Below are positions 1-7,755 of a stretch of DNA of 64,000 nucleotides, one piece after another. Source of the DNA: Streptomyces sp. NRRL S-87 (GTDB lineage Bacteria > Actinomycetota > Actinomycetes > Streptomycetales > Streptomycetaceae); the NCBI RefSeq assembly GCF_000719335.1, contig NZ_JOGB01000033.1:1-64000 (forward strand), given 5' to 3'. The stretch's first letter is position 1, and each line of letters begins with the position of its first letter. The position numbers and the translations under genes are program-made. The notes under the pieces were generated by a model. That model made no database searches, had not been told where the DNA came from, and was given only the letters and a program-made list of their open reading frames with translations.

Positions 1-111
1 CGCTTCCTTCGTTTCCGACTCTATCAGATCTTTTCTCGACCCGATTTCCTCGGCGCTTTCCGGTTCCGGCCCGTTTCCCTCTCGGGGGGCTTTTCCCTTT
101 CGGCGTTCACT
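1..111 (-). other. rRNA operon leader (5' transcribed spacer), cut by window edge
   Basis: Read on the minus strand, this purine-rich stretch contains the element CTGATAGAGTCGGAAAC (about positions 30-14), preceded by runs such as GGAAAGCGCCGAGGAAATCG. From memory, this matches the conserved leader of Streptomyces rRNA operons upstream of 16S, which carries processing and antitermination signals. The 16S gene itself would lie to the left of base 1, so no rRNA gene is annotated. No protein is supported here; the 82-codon minus-strand frame across it has no coding character. Confidence 0.8.
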
Positions 112-141
112 ACGCTAGCGGATTTTCCGCCCGACTCATAA
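112..141 (-). promoter_or_regulatory. Probable proximal rrn promoter
   Basis: On the minus strand, a -35-like TTATGA (141-136) and a -10 TAGCGT (117-112) are separated by 18 bp, just upstream of the conserved rrn leader. Streptomyces rrn operons normally have several tandem promoters, so a promoter here is expected. The -35 is imperfect. Confidence 0.55.
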
Positions 142-284
142 TCGAGCCGGCAGCGGGAATTCGGGCACGCCGAATAGACCCCGCCAGGGTGAATCGTAGG
201 TAGTGGTTGGCCGCTCCGGGCTGCCCGGCCCCGGCCCCCGATGGGGTCGGACCAAAAGCAGTACCGTCTCAAGCGGCTCGGGCT

Positions 285-313
285 ACGTTAATAGCCTTGA
301 CAACCCGAGTCAA
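285..313 (-). promoter_or_regulatory. Probable distal rrn promoter
   Basis: The minus strand shows TTGACT (313-308), a 17-bp spacer and TAACGT (290-285), a good match to the HrdB-type consensus. The predicted start near 278 gives a leader of roughly 280 nt before the window edge. The stop codon of the upstream glycosylase gene (310-312) lies inside this -35 box. Confidence 0.65.
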
Positions 314-951
314 GTCGATCTGCGGCGCGGCGCGTGGGCCCGGTACGGGCTCACGGTGGGCTCGTGCGCGAGCCAGAACCGGTAGGGATGGTGGGCGCCG
401 GCGCCGCCCACTCCGGTGCGGGGACCGCTGAGCACCAGCTCGGGATCGGTGGGCGTGCCGGTGAGGACGGTCAGCGGGTCGTCCGGTCCCCCGCACAGGT
501 CGGTGCCGTCCAGGACCCGGGTGACGTCGAGGGCCGTGGCCAGGCGGGCCGGCCCTTTGGCCAGTTCCTTGTCGTTACGGGCCGAAAGTCGACGTTTACG
601 AGCGAGCTCGGCGCCCTCGGTGATCTCCCCCGCGCGGATCAGCACACCGCTGGCCGTGCCCTCCGGGCCGCACACGAGGTTCAGGCTGAACCACATGCCG
701 TAGATGAAGTAGACGTACGCGTGTCCGGGCGGTCCGAACATGGAGGCGTTCCGGGGGGTGCGTCCGCGGTAGGCGTGGGAGCCCGGGTCGAGCCGGCCCT
801 CGTACGCCTCCACCTCGGTGATGCGCAGCTCGATCGTTCCCTCGTCCGTGCGGCGCACCAGCGTGCGGCCGAGGAGATCGGGGGCGACGGAGAGGACCGG
901 CCGATCGTAGAAGGAACGGGACAAAGGCGTACGGTCGGTGCGTGCGCTCAT
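310..951 (-). CDS. aag: DNA-3-methyladenine glycosylase (AAG/MPG family)
   Basis: 213 residues, close to the usual size of bacterial alkyladenine DNA glycosylases. The enzyme flips out alkylated purines and cleaves the glycosidic bond in base-excision repair. Family hallmarks are visible: LARTLV-like start (LLGRTLV), ITEVEAYEG near residue 45 containing the active-site Glu, [11 protein letters not shown] near 58-68, and [12 protein letters not shown] with the intercalating Tyr. The start is an ATG at 951. It is transcribed toward the rrn operon and its TGA sits inside the rrn -35 box, so readthrough into rrn is possible. It is divergent from the Spo0M-like gene. Confidence 0.93.
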   Translation of the reverse strand: MSARTDRTPLSRSFYDRPVLSVAPDLLGRTLVRRTDEGTIELRITEVEAYEGRLDPGSHAYRGRTPRNASMFGPPGHAYVYFIYGMWFSLNLVCGPEGTASGVLIRAGEITEGAELARKRRLSARNDKELAKGPARLATALDVTRVLDGTDLCGGPDDPLTVLTGTPTDPELVLSGPRTGVGGAGAHHPYRFWLAHEPTVSPYRAHAPRRRST

Positions 952-1058
952 CCGTCCGAGCGTAGTGGACTGCCTGCTGGTGGAACCAAGGGCCTAGGGT
1001 TCCGCGTTTGTAGGGGTCAGTCCCGCGGTCCCGCAGACGTATAGAGGAGATATCAGGC

Positions 1059-1841
1059 ATGGGGTTCAAGAAGCTGCTCGCGGCCATGGGTGCCGGCGGT
1101 GCGTCGGTGGAGACCGTCCTGTCCGAGGTGAACGTCGTCCCCGGCGGTGTGGTCCAGGGTGAGGTCCGCATCCAGGGCGGCAGCGTGCCGCAGCAGATCG
1201 AGGGCCTGTCGGTGGGCCTGCAGGCCAAGGTCGAGGTCGAGAGCGGCGACCAGGAGTACAAGCAGGACATCGAGTTCACCAAGGTGCGCCTGGGCGGTGC
1301 CTTCGAGGTGCAGGCCGGTGCCGTGCACGTGGTGCCGTTCGGTCTGGAGATCCCCTGGGAGACCCCGGTCACGCACTTCGCGGGCCAGCACCTGCACGGC
1401 ATGCACATCGGTGTGACGACGGAGCTGGAGATCGCGCGCGCCGTGGACGCGGGCGACCTGGACCCGATCAACGTGCACCCGCTGCCGGCGCAGCAGGCGA
1501 TCCTCGACGCCTTCGGCCAGCTGGGCTTCCGCTTCCGCAGCGCGGACATGGAGCGCGGGCACATCCGCGGCACCCGCCAGCAGCTGCCCTTCTACCAGGA
1601 GATCGAGTTCCTGCCGCCGCAGCAGTACCACGGTCTGAACCAGGTCGAGCTGACCTTCATCGCGGACGGCCGCGAGATGGACGTCGTCCTCGAGATGGAC
1701 AAGAAGCCGGGCCTCTTCAGCGAGGGCAGCGACACCTACCGGTCGTTCACGGTCGGTCTGCACGACTACCAGAACACCAACTGGGCGGCCTACCTGAACG
1801 AGTGGATCGCGTCGGTCGGTTCGAAGCGCAACTGGTTCTGA
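1059..1841 (+). CDS. Sporulation-control protein, Spo0M/arrestin-like
   Basis: 260 residues beginning MGFKKLLAAMGAGGASVETVLS, the standard opening of Spo0M (SpoOM) proteins. Bacillus Spo0M has an arrestin-like beta-sandwich fold and influences sporulation and cell morphology; its biochemical role is unsettled. The N-terminal two thirds fit the arrestin fold, and a conserved tail (FTVGLHDYQNTNWAAYLNEW) closes the protein. The RBS GAGGAG is 9 nt before the ATG. It is transcribed alone: a hairpin follows at 1863-1895. A role in Streptomyces development is inference from the family only. Confidence 0.9.
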   Translation: MGFKKLLAAMGAGGASVETVLSEVNVVPGGVVQGEVRIQGGSVPQQIEGLSVGLQAKVEVESGDQEYKQDIEFTKVRLGGAFEVQAGAVHVVPFGLEIPWETPVTHFAGQHLHGMHIGVTTELEIARAVDAGDLDPINVHPLPAQQAILDAFGQLGFRFRSADMERGHIRGTRQQLPFYQEIEFLPPQQYHGLNQVELTFIADGREMDVVLEMDKKPGLFSEGSDTYRSFTVGLHDYQNTNWAAYLNEWIASVGSKRNWF

Positions 1842-1862
1842 CCGGTCCGCTCGTGCAGCCTG

Positions 1863-1895
1863 GTGCAGCCTGGTCCTGACAGGGCCAGGCTGCAC
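1863..1895 (+). terminator. Hairpin after the Spo0M-like gene
   Basis: Arms GTGCAGCCTGG (1863-1873) and CCAGGCTGCAC (1885-1895) are perfectly complementary across a short loop. There is no U-tract, which is common for Streptomyces terminators. Confidence 0.6.
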
Positions 1896-1961
1896 GCCGT
1901 TCGGGCGGGTCAGAATCGGCTCGCACGTCGCACGAGATCGCGCTTTTCAGGAGGTTCCGTA

Positions 1962-2495
1962 GTGTCCGAGCTCAAGAGGCCGTCGCTGCCGCACGATTTC
2001 CACCCGGAGGTCCCGTCGTTCACCGTGGTGAGCGGTGACCTGGAGGCGGGTGCGGACCTCGGGCCGCAGCTGGTGCTCGCGGAGGGCAACGTCTCGCCGC
2101 ACCTGCGCTGGCAGGGCGCCCCCGAGGGGACGAAGAGCTACGCGGTCACGTGTTTCGACCCGGACGCGCCCACCGGCAGCGGCTTCTGGCACTGGGTGCT
2201 CTTCGACATCCCGGCCTCGGTCACCGAGCTGCCGACGGGTGCCGGCACCGGGAAGTTCGAGGGGCTGCCCGTGGGTGCCGTGCACGCGCGCAACGACTAC
2301 GGGACGAAGGACTTCGGCGGTGCGGCGCCGCCGGCCGGCGAGCGGCACCGGTACGTGTTCACGGTGTACGCGGTGGACCAGGAGAAGCTGGGCCCCGACT
2401 CGGACGCCTCCCCCGCGGTCGTCGGTTTCAACCTGCGCTTCCACACCCTGGGGCGGGCGCAGCTGATGGGTGAGTACGAGGCGCCCGCGGAGTAA
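1962..2495 (+). CDS. YbhB/YbcL family Raf kinase inhibitor-like protein (PEBP)
   Basis: 177 residues of the phosphatidylethanolamine-binding protein fold. The signature DPDAPTGSGFWHWVLFDIPA (near residue 66) builds the anion-binding pocket; bacterial members have no well-defined substrate. The GTG at 1962 is chosen because AGGAGG lies 7 nt upstream; an in-frame start at 1863 would run through the preceding hairpin. It is followed by a strong intrinsic terminator at 2535, so it is probably monocistronic. It is most likely cytosolic, with no signal peptide. Confidence 0.93.
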   Translation: MSELKRPSLPHDFHPEVPSFTVVSGDLEAGADLGPQLVLAEGNVSPHLRWQGAPEGTKSYAVTCFDPDAPTGSGFWHWVLFDIPASVTELPTGAGTGKFEGLPVGAVHARNDYGTKDFGGAAPPAGERHRYVFTVYAVDQEKLGPDSDASPAVVGFNLRFHTLGRAQLMGEYEAPAE

Positions 2496-2534
2496 CGCGT
2501 GCGGTGCGGCGGGCCGATCGTTCGCCGTCCGTTT

Positions 2535-2575
2535 GCCCGGTCCTGGTCTAAAGGCGACCAGGACCGGGCATTTTT
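2535..2575 (+). terminator. Intrinsic terminator after ybhB-like gene
   Basis: A 14-bp perfect stem, GCCCGGTCCTGGTC (2535-2548) with GACCAGGACCGGGC (2556-2569), a 7-nt loop and then ATTTTT. This is one of the few textbook rho-independent terminators with a T-run in the window. Confidence 0.92.
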
Positions 2576-2665
2576 ATTGCGTTGTCCCGCCGGACACACC
2601 CGGCCAGAGTGGTTCGTGGCCTTGGGCGCCGTGGGGTGCGGGCCTGCACACGGGAGGTGGGCGAG

Positions 2666-3169
2666 ATGCGGGACACGCTGGTACTGAACGCGAGCTTCGA
2701 GCCGCTGTCGACGGTGACGCTGAACCGAGCGGTGGTCCTCGTGCTGCAGGACAAGGCCGTCGTCGAGCAGTCCCATCCCGAACTGCGGGTGCGTGCCCAG
2801 GCGGTGGAGCTGCCGGTGCCCCGGGTGATCAGGCTCTGCCGGTACGTGCGGGTGCCGTTCCGAAGACATGCCCCGTGGTCGCGGCGGGGTGTGCTGGTAC
2901 GGGACCGGCACCGGTGCGCGTACTGCGGCCGGAAGGCGACGACGGTGGACCACGTGGTCCCGAAGGCGCAGGGTGGTGGGGACACCTGGTTGAACACGGT
3001 GGCCTCGTGCGCGGAGGACAACCACCGCAAGGCGGACCGGACTCCGGAGCAGGCGGGCATGCCGCTGCTGCGCGGGCCGTTCGTGCCGTCGCCCACCGAC
3101 GCGATGCTGTTCGGGCTGGGGACGGCGGAGCGGGAGGCGCTGCCGGACTGGCTGGCGCCCTCGGCGTAG
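2666..3169 (+). CDS. HNH endonuclease family protein
   Basis: 167 residues. The C-terminal half carries a McrA-type HNH module: CAYCG (two Cys), TVDHVVP (the catalytic His) and N-T-VASCAEDNHRK (second Cys and downstream His). The N-terminal half (LVLNASFEPLSTV) is the conserved opening of a widespread actinobacterial family of unknown biological role. The ATG at 2666 follows GGGAGGTGGGCG. It is a lone gene between two terminators with no methyltransferase neighbour, so restriction is not indicated. Nuclease activity is expected from the intact motif but not shown. Confidence 0.9.
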   Translation: MRDTLVLNASFEPLSTVTLNRAVVLVLQDKAVVEQSHPELRVRAQAVELPVPRVIRLCRYVRVPFRRHAPWSRRGVLVRDRHRCAYCGRKATTVDHVVPKAQGGGDTWLNTVASCAEDNHRKADRTPEQAGMPLLRGPFVPSPTDAMLFGLGTAEREALPDWLAPSA

Positions 3170-3252
3170 CGGCTCCCCGTTCCCGCGTACCGCGTACGGC
3201 GCCGTGGACGGCGGCCGCGTTCCCCGTGGCCGGCGGTCCCGGGCGCCCCCGT

Positions 3253-3290
3253 GCCGACGGCCCGCTCCCTGCCGGGGGCGGGCCGTCGGC
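3253..3290. terminator. Bidirectional terminator between convergent genes
   Basis: A 13-bp perfect stem, GCCGACGGCCCGC (3253-3265) with GCGGGCCGTCGGC (3278-3290), lies between the converging HNH and TauE/SafE genes. Confidence 0.75.
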
Positions 3291-3310
3291 GTGTGCGGGG
3301 CGGGGTCGTG

Positions 3311-4087
3311 TCAACGCAGGACGAGTTGGACGATCGCGACGGTGCCGACGACGACGATGAGCGCGCGCAGGGCGGTCGGGGGCAGGCGGCGGCCGACCTT
3401 GGCGCCGATCTGGCCGCCGATGGTGGAGCCGACGGCGATGAGCAGGACGGCGGTCCAGTCGAATGCGGCGACGAAGAGGAACACCACGGCGGCGATGCCG
3501 TTCACGAGCGCGGCGATCACGTTCTTGACGGCGTTGATGCGCTGGAGGTCCTCGCGCAGGAGCAGGCCCATCAGGGCGAGGTAGAGCACGCCCTGGGCGG
3601 CGCCGAAGTAGCCGCCGTAGGCGCTGGCGAGCGTCATCCCGGTGAGGAGGGCAGGTCCGCCGTCGGGGTGGGCCGGTTCGGCGCCGGCGGCCTCCTGGCG
3701 GCGGCGCAGGGCGGCGGCGAGGCGGGGCTGGAGGACGACGAGGACGAGGGCGAGCCCGATGAGGACGGGCACGATCGTGTCGAAGGACTCGGACGGCAGG
3801 GTGAGGAGCGCGATGGCGCCGGCCGCGCCGCCGACGAGCGAGACGGAGCCGAGGCGGAGGATCCGGGCGCGCTGGCCCTTGAGCTCGTGGCGGTAGCCGA
3901 TGGCGCCGCTGATCGAACCGGGTACCAGGCCCAGGGTGTTGGAGACGTTGGCGGTGACCGGTGGCAGGCCGGTGGCGAGGAGCACCGGGAAGGTGATCAG
4001 GGTGCCCGAGCCGACGATGGTGTTGATGGTGCCGGCGCCGATGCCGGCGGCGAAGACCGCCAGTGATTCCCAGATGGACAAGGCCAT
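3311..4087 (-). CDS. Sulfite exporter TauE/SafE family membrane protein
   Basis: 258 residues starting MALSIWESLAVFAAGIGAGTINTIVGSGTL. The glycine-rich AGIGAGTINTIVGSGTLITFP and a second copy near the middle (TGMTLASAYGGYFGAAQGV) are the paired TauE/SafE repeats. About eight hydrophobic segments are present, so it is an inner-membrane protein. The family exports sulfite, sulfoacetate or related organosulfonates; the substrate cannot be read from sequence. The ATG at 4087 is preceded by GAAGGGG; longer in-frame starts lack membrane or family similarity. It forms a single-gene unit. Confidence 0.9.
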   Translation of the reverse strand: MALSIWESLAVFAAGIGAGTINTIVGSGTLITFPVLLATGLPPVTANVSNTLGLVPGSISGAIGYRHELKGQRARILRLGSVSLVGGAAGAIALLTLPSESFDTIVPVLIGLALVLVVLQPRLAAALRRRQEAAGAEPAHPDGGPALLTGMTLASAYGGYFGAAQGVLYLALMGLLLREDLQRINAVKNVIAALVNGIAAVVFLFVAAFDWTAVLLIAVGSTIGGQIGAKVGRRLPPTALRALIVVVGTVAIVQLVLR

Positions 4088-4177
4088 CCCCTTCACATGA
4101 GGTTGTCGCCTCCCCGCCGTGGAGGTCGGGGGGCCGTCGCCGATCATGCACGAAGGGGGCGGTCGGGTACACGTGCG

Positions 4178-4220
4178 CACGAACGCCCGGCCCCTGGTGC
4201 GGGGCCGGGCGCGGGTTCGT
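4178..4220 (-). terminator. Terminator after the SPFH gene
   Basis: Core arms CGCCCGGCCCC (4184-4194) and GGGGCCGGGCG (4201-4211) pair perfectly. Outer arms CACGAAC and GTTCGTG extend the stem after a small bulge. Confidence 0.75.
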
Positions 4221-4263
4221 GCGTGCGGGGCGCGGGTGCGTGCGTGCGGGTGCGCCCGGGGAG

Positions 4264-5208
4264 TCAGTCGAGGGGCGGCTGTTCGCGGCGCGGGGCGCCG
4301 ATGTCCTTGCGGGGGGCGCTCGGAGTACCGCCCATGGCACCGAAGTTGCCGAGGGCCCCGCTGAGGCCCTTGAGCGCGTCTCCGATCTCGCTGGGCACGA
4401 TCCAGAGCTTGTTGGCGTCGCCCTCGGCGATCTTCGGGAGCATCTGGAGGTACTGGTACGAGAGGAGCTTCTGGTCGGGGTCGCCGGCGTGGATGGACTC
4501 GAAGACGGTGCGGATGGCCTGGGCCTCGCCCTCGGCCTTGAGGGCGGCGGCCTTGGCCTCACCCTCGGCGCGCAGGATGGCGGACTGCTTCTCGCCCTCG
4601 GCCTTGAGGATCTCGGACTGCCGGACACCCTCGGCCTGGAGGATCGCGGCGCGCTTGTCGCGGTCGGCGCGCATCTGCTTCTCCATCGAGTCCTGGATGG
4701 AGGTGGGCGGCTCGATGGCCTTCAGCTCCACGCGGTTGACGCGGATGCCCCACTTGCCGGTGGCCTCGTCGAGGACGCCGCGCAGGGCCGCGTTGATCTC
4801 CTCGCGGGAGGTGAGGGTGCGCTCCAGGTCCATGCCGCCGATGATGTTGCGGAGGGTGGTGACGGTGAGCTGCTCGATGGCCTGGATGTAGCTGGCGACC
4901 TCGTACGTCGCGGCGCGGGCGTCGGTCACCTGGTAGTAGATGACCGTGTCGATGTTGACCACCAGGTTGTCCTGGGTGATGACCGGCTGCGGCGGGAAGG
5001 GGACGACCTGCTCGCGGAGGTCGATCCGGTTGCGGATCGAGTCGATGAACGGGACGACGATGTTGAGGCCCGCGTTGAGGGTGCGGGTGTAGCGGCCGAA
5101 GCGCTCGACGATGGCGGCGCTGGCCTGCGGGATGACCTGGATCGTCTTGACCAGGGCGATGAAGACCAGCACCACCAGGATGATCAGGACGATGATGATC
5201 GGTTGCAT
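4264..5208 (-). CDS. SPFH/Band 7 (stomatin, slipin-type) membrane protein
   Basis: 314 residues. One N-terminal membrane helix (residues 4-24) is followed by the SPFH/PHB domain (about 26-185, including VERFGRYTRTLNAGLN and LRNIIGGMDLERTL), and then a coiled-coil built from repeats of the type ILKAEGEKQSA (about 200-270). Slipins scaffold lipid microdomains and pair with NfeD proteins or their proteases. Here an NfeD gene lies 142 nt upstream on the same strand, which supports that partnership. The C-terminus is short and basic/proline-containing with no further domain. Confidence 0.94.
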   Translation of the reverse strand: MQPIIIVLIILVVLVFIALVKTIQVIPQASAAIVERFGRYTRTLNAGLNIVVPFIDSIRNRIDLREQVVPFPPQPVITQDNLVVNIDTVIYYQVTDARAATYEVASYIQAIEQLTVTTLRNIIGGMDLERTLTSREEINAALRGVLDEATGKWGIRVNRVELKAIEPPTSIQDSMEKQMRADRDKRAAILQAEGVRQSEILKAEGEKQSAILRAEGEAKAAALKAEGEAQAIRTVFESIHAGDPDQKLLSYQYLQMLPKIAEGDANKLWIVPSEIGDALKGLSGALGNFGAMGGTPSAPRKDIGAPRREQPPLD

Positions 5209-5350
5209 ACGGCTCCCCGTACCCCTTCTGACTGCCTGTCCGGCCGCTGTGCTGCTCTGATTGACTGATGGTCAGTCTCCCAGACGCGCGGTCCAGGGGA
5301 CGCGGGGTTGGCAGATCACGCCCGGTAGGGGTGATGGCCGCCGGCGGATC

Positions 5351-5779
5351 TCAGATGACCACGGCGGTGGCACCGTCGATCTCCACGACGTCGACCTGCC
5401 GTCCGGCTTCGAAGACGCTCTCCTCGTCGAGGGTGCGCGCGGACCAGACTTCGCCGGCGAGTTTGATGCGGCCGCCGTGGGCGTCGACGCGTTCGAGGAC
5501 CGTGGCGGTACGGCCCCGCAACGCGTCCACGCCGCTGGCGAACTGGGGCCGCTGGGAGCGGTGCCGGTTGGCGATCGGCCGGACGACGGCGATGAGCGCG
5601 ACCGACACGACGGCGAACACCAGGACCTGGCCGGTGACGTGGACGCCGAGGGCGGCCGTGCCGGAGGCGGCGAGCGCGCCGACCGCGAACATGCCGAATT
5701 CGGGCATCGCGGTCAGGACGAGGGGGATGCCCAGTCCGACCGCGCCGATGAGCCACCACACCCACGCGTCGATGTCCAC
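5351..5779 (-). CDS. NfeD family membrane protein
   Basis: 142 residues. Three hydrophobic helices (about 8-75) precede a C-terminal OB-fold domain of about 60 residues beginning ALRGRTATVLERVDAHGGRIKLAGEVWSA, the NfeD signature. This is the short, protease-less NfeD1b type, which acts with an SPFH partner at the membrane. The SPFH gene follows on the same strand, so the two probably form one operon despite a 142-nt gap that may hold its own promoter. Its start is an ATG (or GTG) at 5779. Confidence 0.92.
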   Translation of the reverse strand: MDIDAWVWWLIGAVGLGIPLVLTAMPEFGMFAVGALAASGTAALGVHVTGQVLVFAVVSVALIAVVRPIANRHRSQRPQFASGVDALRGRTATVLERVDAHGGRIKLAGEVWSARTLDEESVFEAGRQVDVVEIDGATAVVI

Positions 5780-5876
5780 GGGGTCATGGTAGGTCGGGGG
5801 GCGCGGTCCGGACAGGGGACGTCGGGTACTGCGGCGCCGGTGGTGGAGGCGTGGCCGGCCGGCCGCGTGGACGTCG

Positions 5877-6671
5877 TCAGCGCAGGGGCAGTCCCTGGGC
5901 GGTCCAGCGGTCGCCGTCGGTGCGTTCGACGACGAGCGGGAGGCCGAAGCAGAGGGAGAGGTTGCGCGAGGTCAGTTCGAGGTCGATCGGGCCGGCGGCG
6001 ACGACCTTGCCCTGGCGGACCATGAGGACGTGCGTGAAGCCGGGCGCGATCTCCTCGACGTGGTGGGTGACCATGACCATGGAGGGGGCGAGCGGGTCGC
6101 GGGCGAGGCGGCCGAGGCGGCGTACGAGGTCCTCGCGGCCGCCGAGGTCGAGGCCGGCGGCGGGCTCGTCGAGGAGGAGCAGCTCGGGGTCGGTCATCAG
6201 GGCGCGGGCGATCAGGGTGCGCTTGCGCTCGCCCTCGGACAGGGTGCCGAACTTCCGGTCGAGGTAGTCGGACATGCCGAGGCGGTCGAGGAAGGCGCGG
6301 GCGCGCTGCTCGTCGATGTCCTCGTAGTCCTCCTGCCAGGTGGCGGTCATGCCGTAGGCGGCGGTGAGGACGGTCTGCAGGACGGTCTGGCGCTTGGGCA
6401 GCTTGTCGGCGAGCGCGATGCCGGCGATGCCGATGCGCGGGCGCAGCTCGAAGACGTCGACCTTGCCGAGGGTGCTGCCGAGGATGCTGGCCGCGCCCTT
6501 GGTGGGGAAGAGGTAGCTGGAGGCGACGTTGAGGAGGGTGGTCTTGCCGGCGCCGTTCGGGCCGAGGATCACCCAGCGCTCCCCCTCCTTGACCGACCAG
6601 GAGACCTGGTCCACCAGAGCCCGGCCCTCGCGGACCACGGATACGTCCACCAGCTCCAGTACATCGCTCAT
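5877..6671 (-). CDS. ABC transporter ATP-binding protein
   Basis: 264 residues forming one complete ABC ATPase: Walker A GPNGAGKTT (37-45), signature LSEGERKR, Walker B LLLLDEPAAGLDL and the switch His in MVMVTHHVEEI. The LSEGE signature and HHVEEI segment resemble the YlmA/ModF-like group of lone ABC proteins. No permease gene is adjacent, so its partner is unknown. The start at 6671 has GGGAGA about 10 nt upstream; an ATG six codons earlier (6689) is possible. It is divergent from the hypothetical gene at 6866. Confidence 0.92.
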   Translation of the reverse strand: MSDVLELVDVSVVREGRALVDQVSWSVKEGERWVILGPNGAGKTTLLNVASSYLFPTKGAASILGSTLGKVDVFELRPRIGIAGIALADKLPKRQTVLQTVLTAAYGMTATWQEDYEDIDEQRARAFLDRLGMSDYLDRKFGTLSEGERKRTLIARALMTDPELLLLDEPAAGLDLGGREDLVRRLGRLARDPLAPSMVMVTHHVEEIAPGFTHVLMVRQGKVVAAGPIDLELTSRNLSLCFGLPLVVERTDGDRWTAQGLPLR

Positions 6672-6865
6672 GAGCGCGTTGTCTCCCATTGCAGTCTTGG
6701 TTGTCCCAGCCGCCGCCTGTCGGCGCAGCCCCCAGGGAAAACCTACGCCACTCGGGGTGGGGTCCGAAGACGCGGGCCTTCGGTGGGCGGGTGGCGGGGG
6801 CCGGTGCGGGGGTGGGACGGGGCGGGGTGCGGGCGGCGGGCGGGTGCGGTCCGTAGGGTGGTCGC

Positions 6866-7654
6866 ATGCTTTCGGAACCACGTTCAGGGCGGTTGGTCGC
6901 CTGGGGGAACGCACTGTTGGGCGGGTTTGTGTCGCCGGACGACGCCGCGGTGGCGGTGGTCGGCGGGGATGCGGTGCACCGGGTGGAGGGGTTGCCCGGG
7001 GAGTCGGGGCCGGTGGGGCTCACGCTGGGACTGGGGCGGCTGCGGGCGCTGGGGGCGACCGGGCTGCGGGTGGCGCTGCCGGCGCCGGGGCATCCGCTGG
7101 GGCTGAGCGGGCCGCCGGAGTTCAACGCGCGGGCGTTGGAGGCGGAGGAGGCCGTGGTCGCGGTCGGGGCGGCGGTGGGGCTCGTGCCGGAGGTGTACGA
7201 GGCCGGGCCCGCGGGCGACGTGCACGTGGAGGTGGTGTGGCACTGCCTGCCGGTGCGGGAGGCGCCGCCGGCGGACGTGCCGTCGCTGGGTGAGGCGGAG
7301 CGGGAGCTCGCGGAGGCCCTGCGGGAGGCCACGGAGGTGCTGACGCGGCTGGACGTGGCGGCCTCGGGGCCGGTGGCGGCGGCCGCGCTGGGCGCGTACC
7401 GGGCGCGGGCCGAGGCGGGCCGCGAGGTGCTGGCGCCGGGGTATCCGGGGCGGGCGGTGCGGGTGCTGGAGCTGGCGCAGCGGATCGCGCTGATGATGGA
7501 GCTGGCGACCGGCTCCGGGCACGGGGGCGCGGTGGCGGCGTCGGAGATGGCGGCCCGGGCGGAGGCGCTGCGGCCGGTGGAGCGGGTCGCGCGGCGGGCG
7601 CAGGTGGCGGCGTACAACGCGTACGTGGAGGAGCAGGAGCGCAGGCGGGGGTGA
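6866..7654 (+). CDS. Conserved actinobacterial protein of unknown function
   Basis: 262 residues with no recognised catalytic motif. It begins MLSEPRSGRLVAWGNALLGGFVSPDDA, has a beta-rich N-terminal half and an alanine/glutamate-rich helical C-terminal half (from about residue 150). Its high G/C third positions and length argue strongly for a real gene; I recognise it as a recurring Streptomyces hypothetical but know no function. No signal peptide or membrane helix is evident. A hairpin 4 nt past the stop separates it from the convergent response-regulator gene. Confidence 0.85.
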   Translation: MLSEPRSGRLVAWGNALLGGFVSPDDAAVAVVGGDAVHRVEGLPGESGPVGLTLGLGRLRALGATGLRVALPAPGHPLGLSGPPEFNARALEAEEAVVAVGAAVGLVPEVYEAGPAGDVHVEVVWHCLPVREAPPADVPSLGEAERELAEALREATEVLTRLDVAASGPVAAAALGAYRARAEAGREVLAPGYPGRAVRVLELAQRIALMMELATGSGHGGAVAASEMAARAEALRPVERVARRAQVAAYNAYVEEQERRRG

Positions 7655-7657
7655 ACG

Positions 7658-7693
7658 CGCGGCCCCGCTCTCCCGGGTGGGGGCGGGGCCGCG
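7658..7693. terminator. Terminator between convergent genes
   Basis: An 11-bp perfect stem, CGCGGCCCCGC (7658-7668) with GCGGGGCCGCG (7683-7693), starts 4 nt after a stop codon. Confidence 0.8.
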
Positions 7694-7755
7694 GCACGTC
7701 GGGGTCGGCCGGTGGTGCCGGAGTGTGCCGGGGACGTCCGCGGCGGGCGGCCGGG

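Noticed and set aside
24..272. 82-codon minus-strand open frame at the left edge
   Set aside because: It overlaps the rRNA leader and promoters and has no family similarity or coding character.
2829..4628. 599-codon minus-strand frame across HNH, TauE/SafE and SPFH genes
   Set aside because: It is a high-GC shadow frame, Arg/Pro-rich, running through three well supported genes.
5713..7617. 634-codon minus-strand frame over the ABC ATPase and the hypothetical gene
   Set aside because: Arg/Pro/Ser-rich composition and conflict with recognisable ABC motifs show it is a shadow frame.
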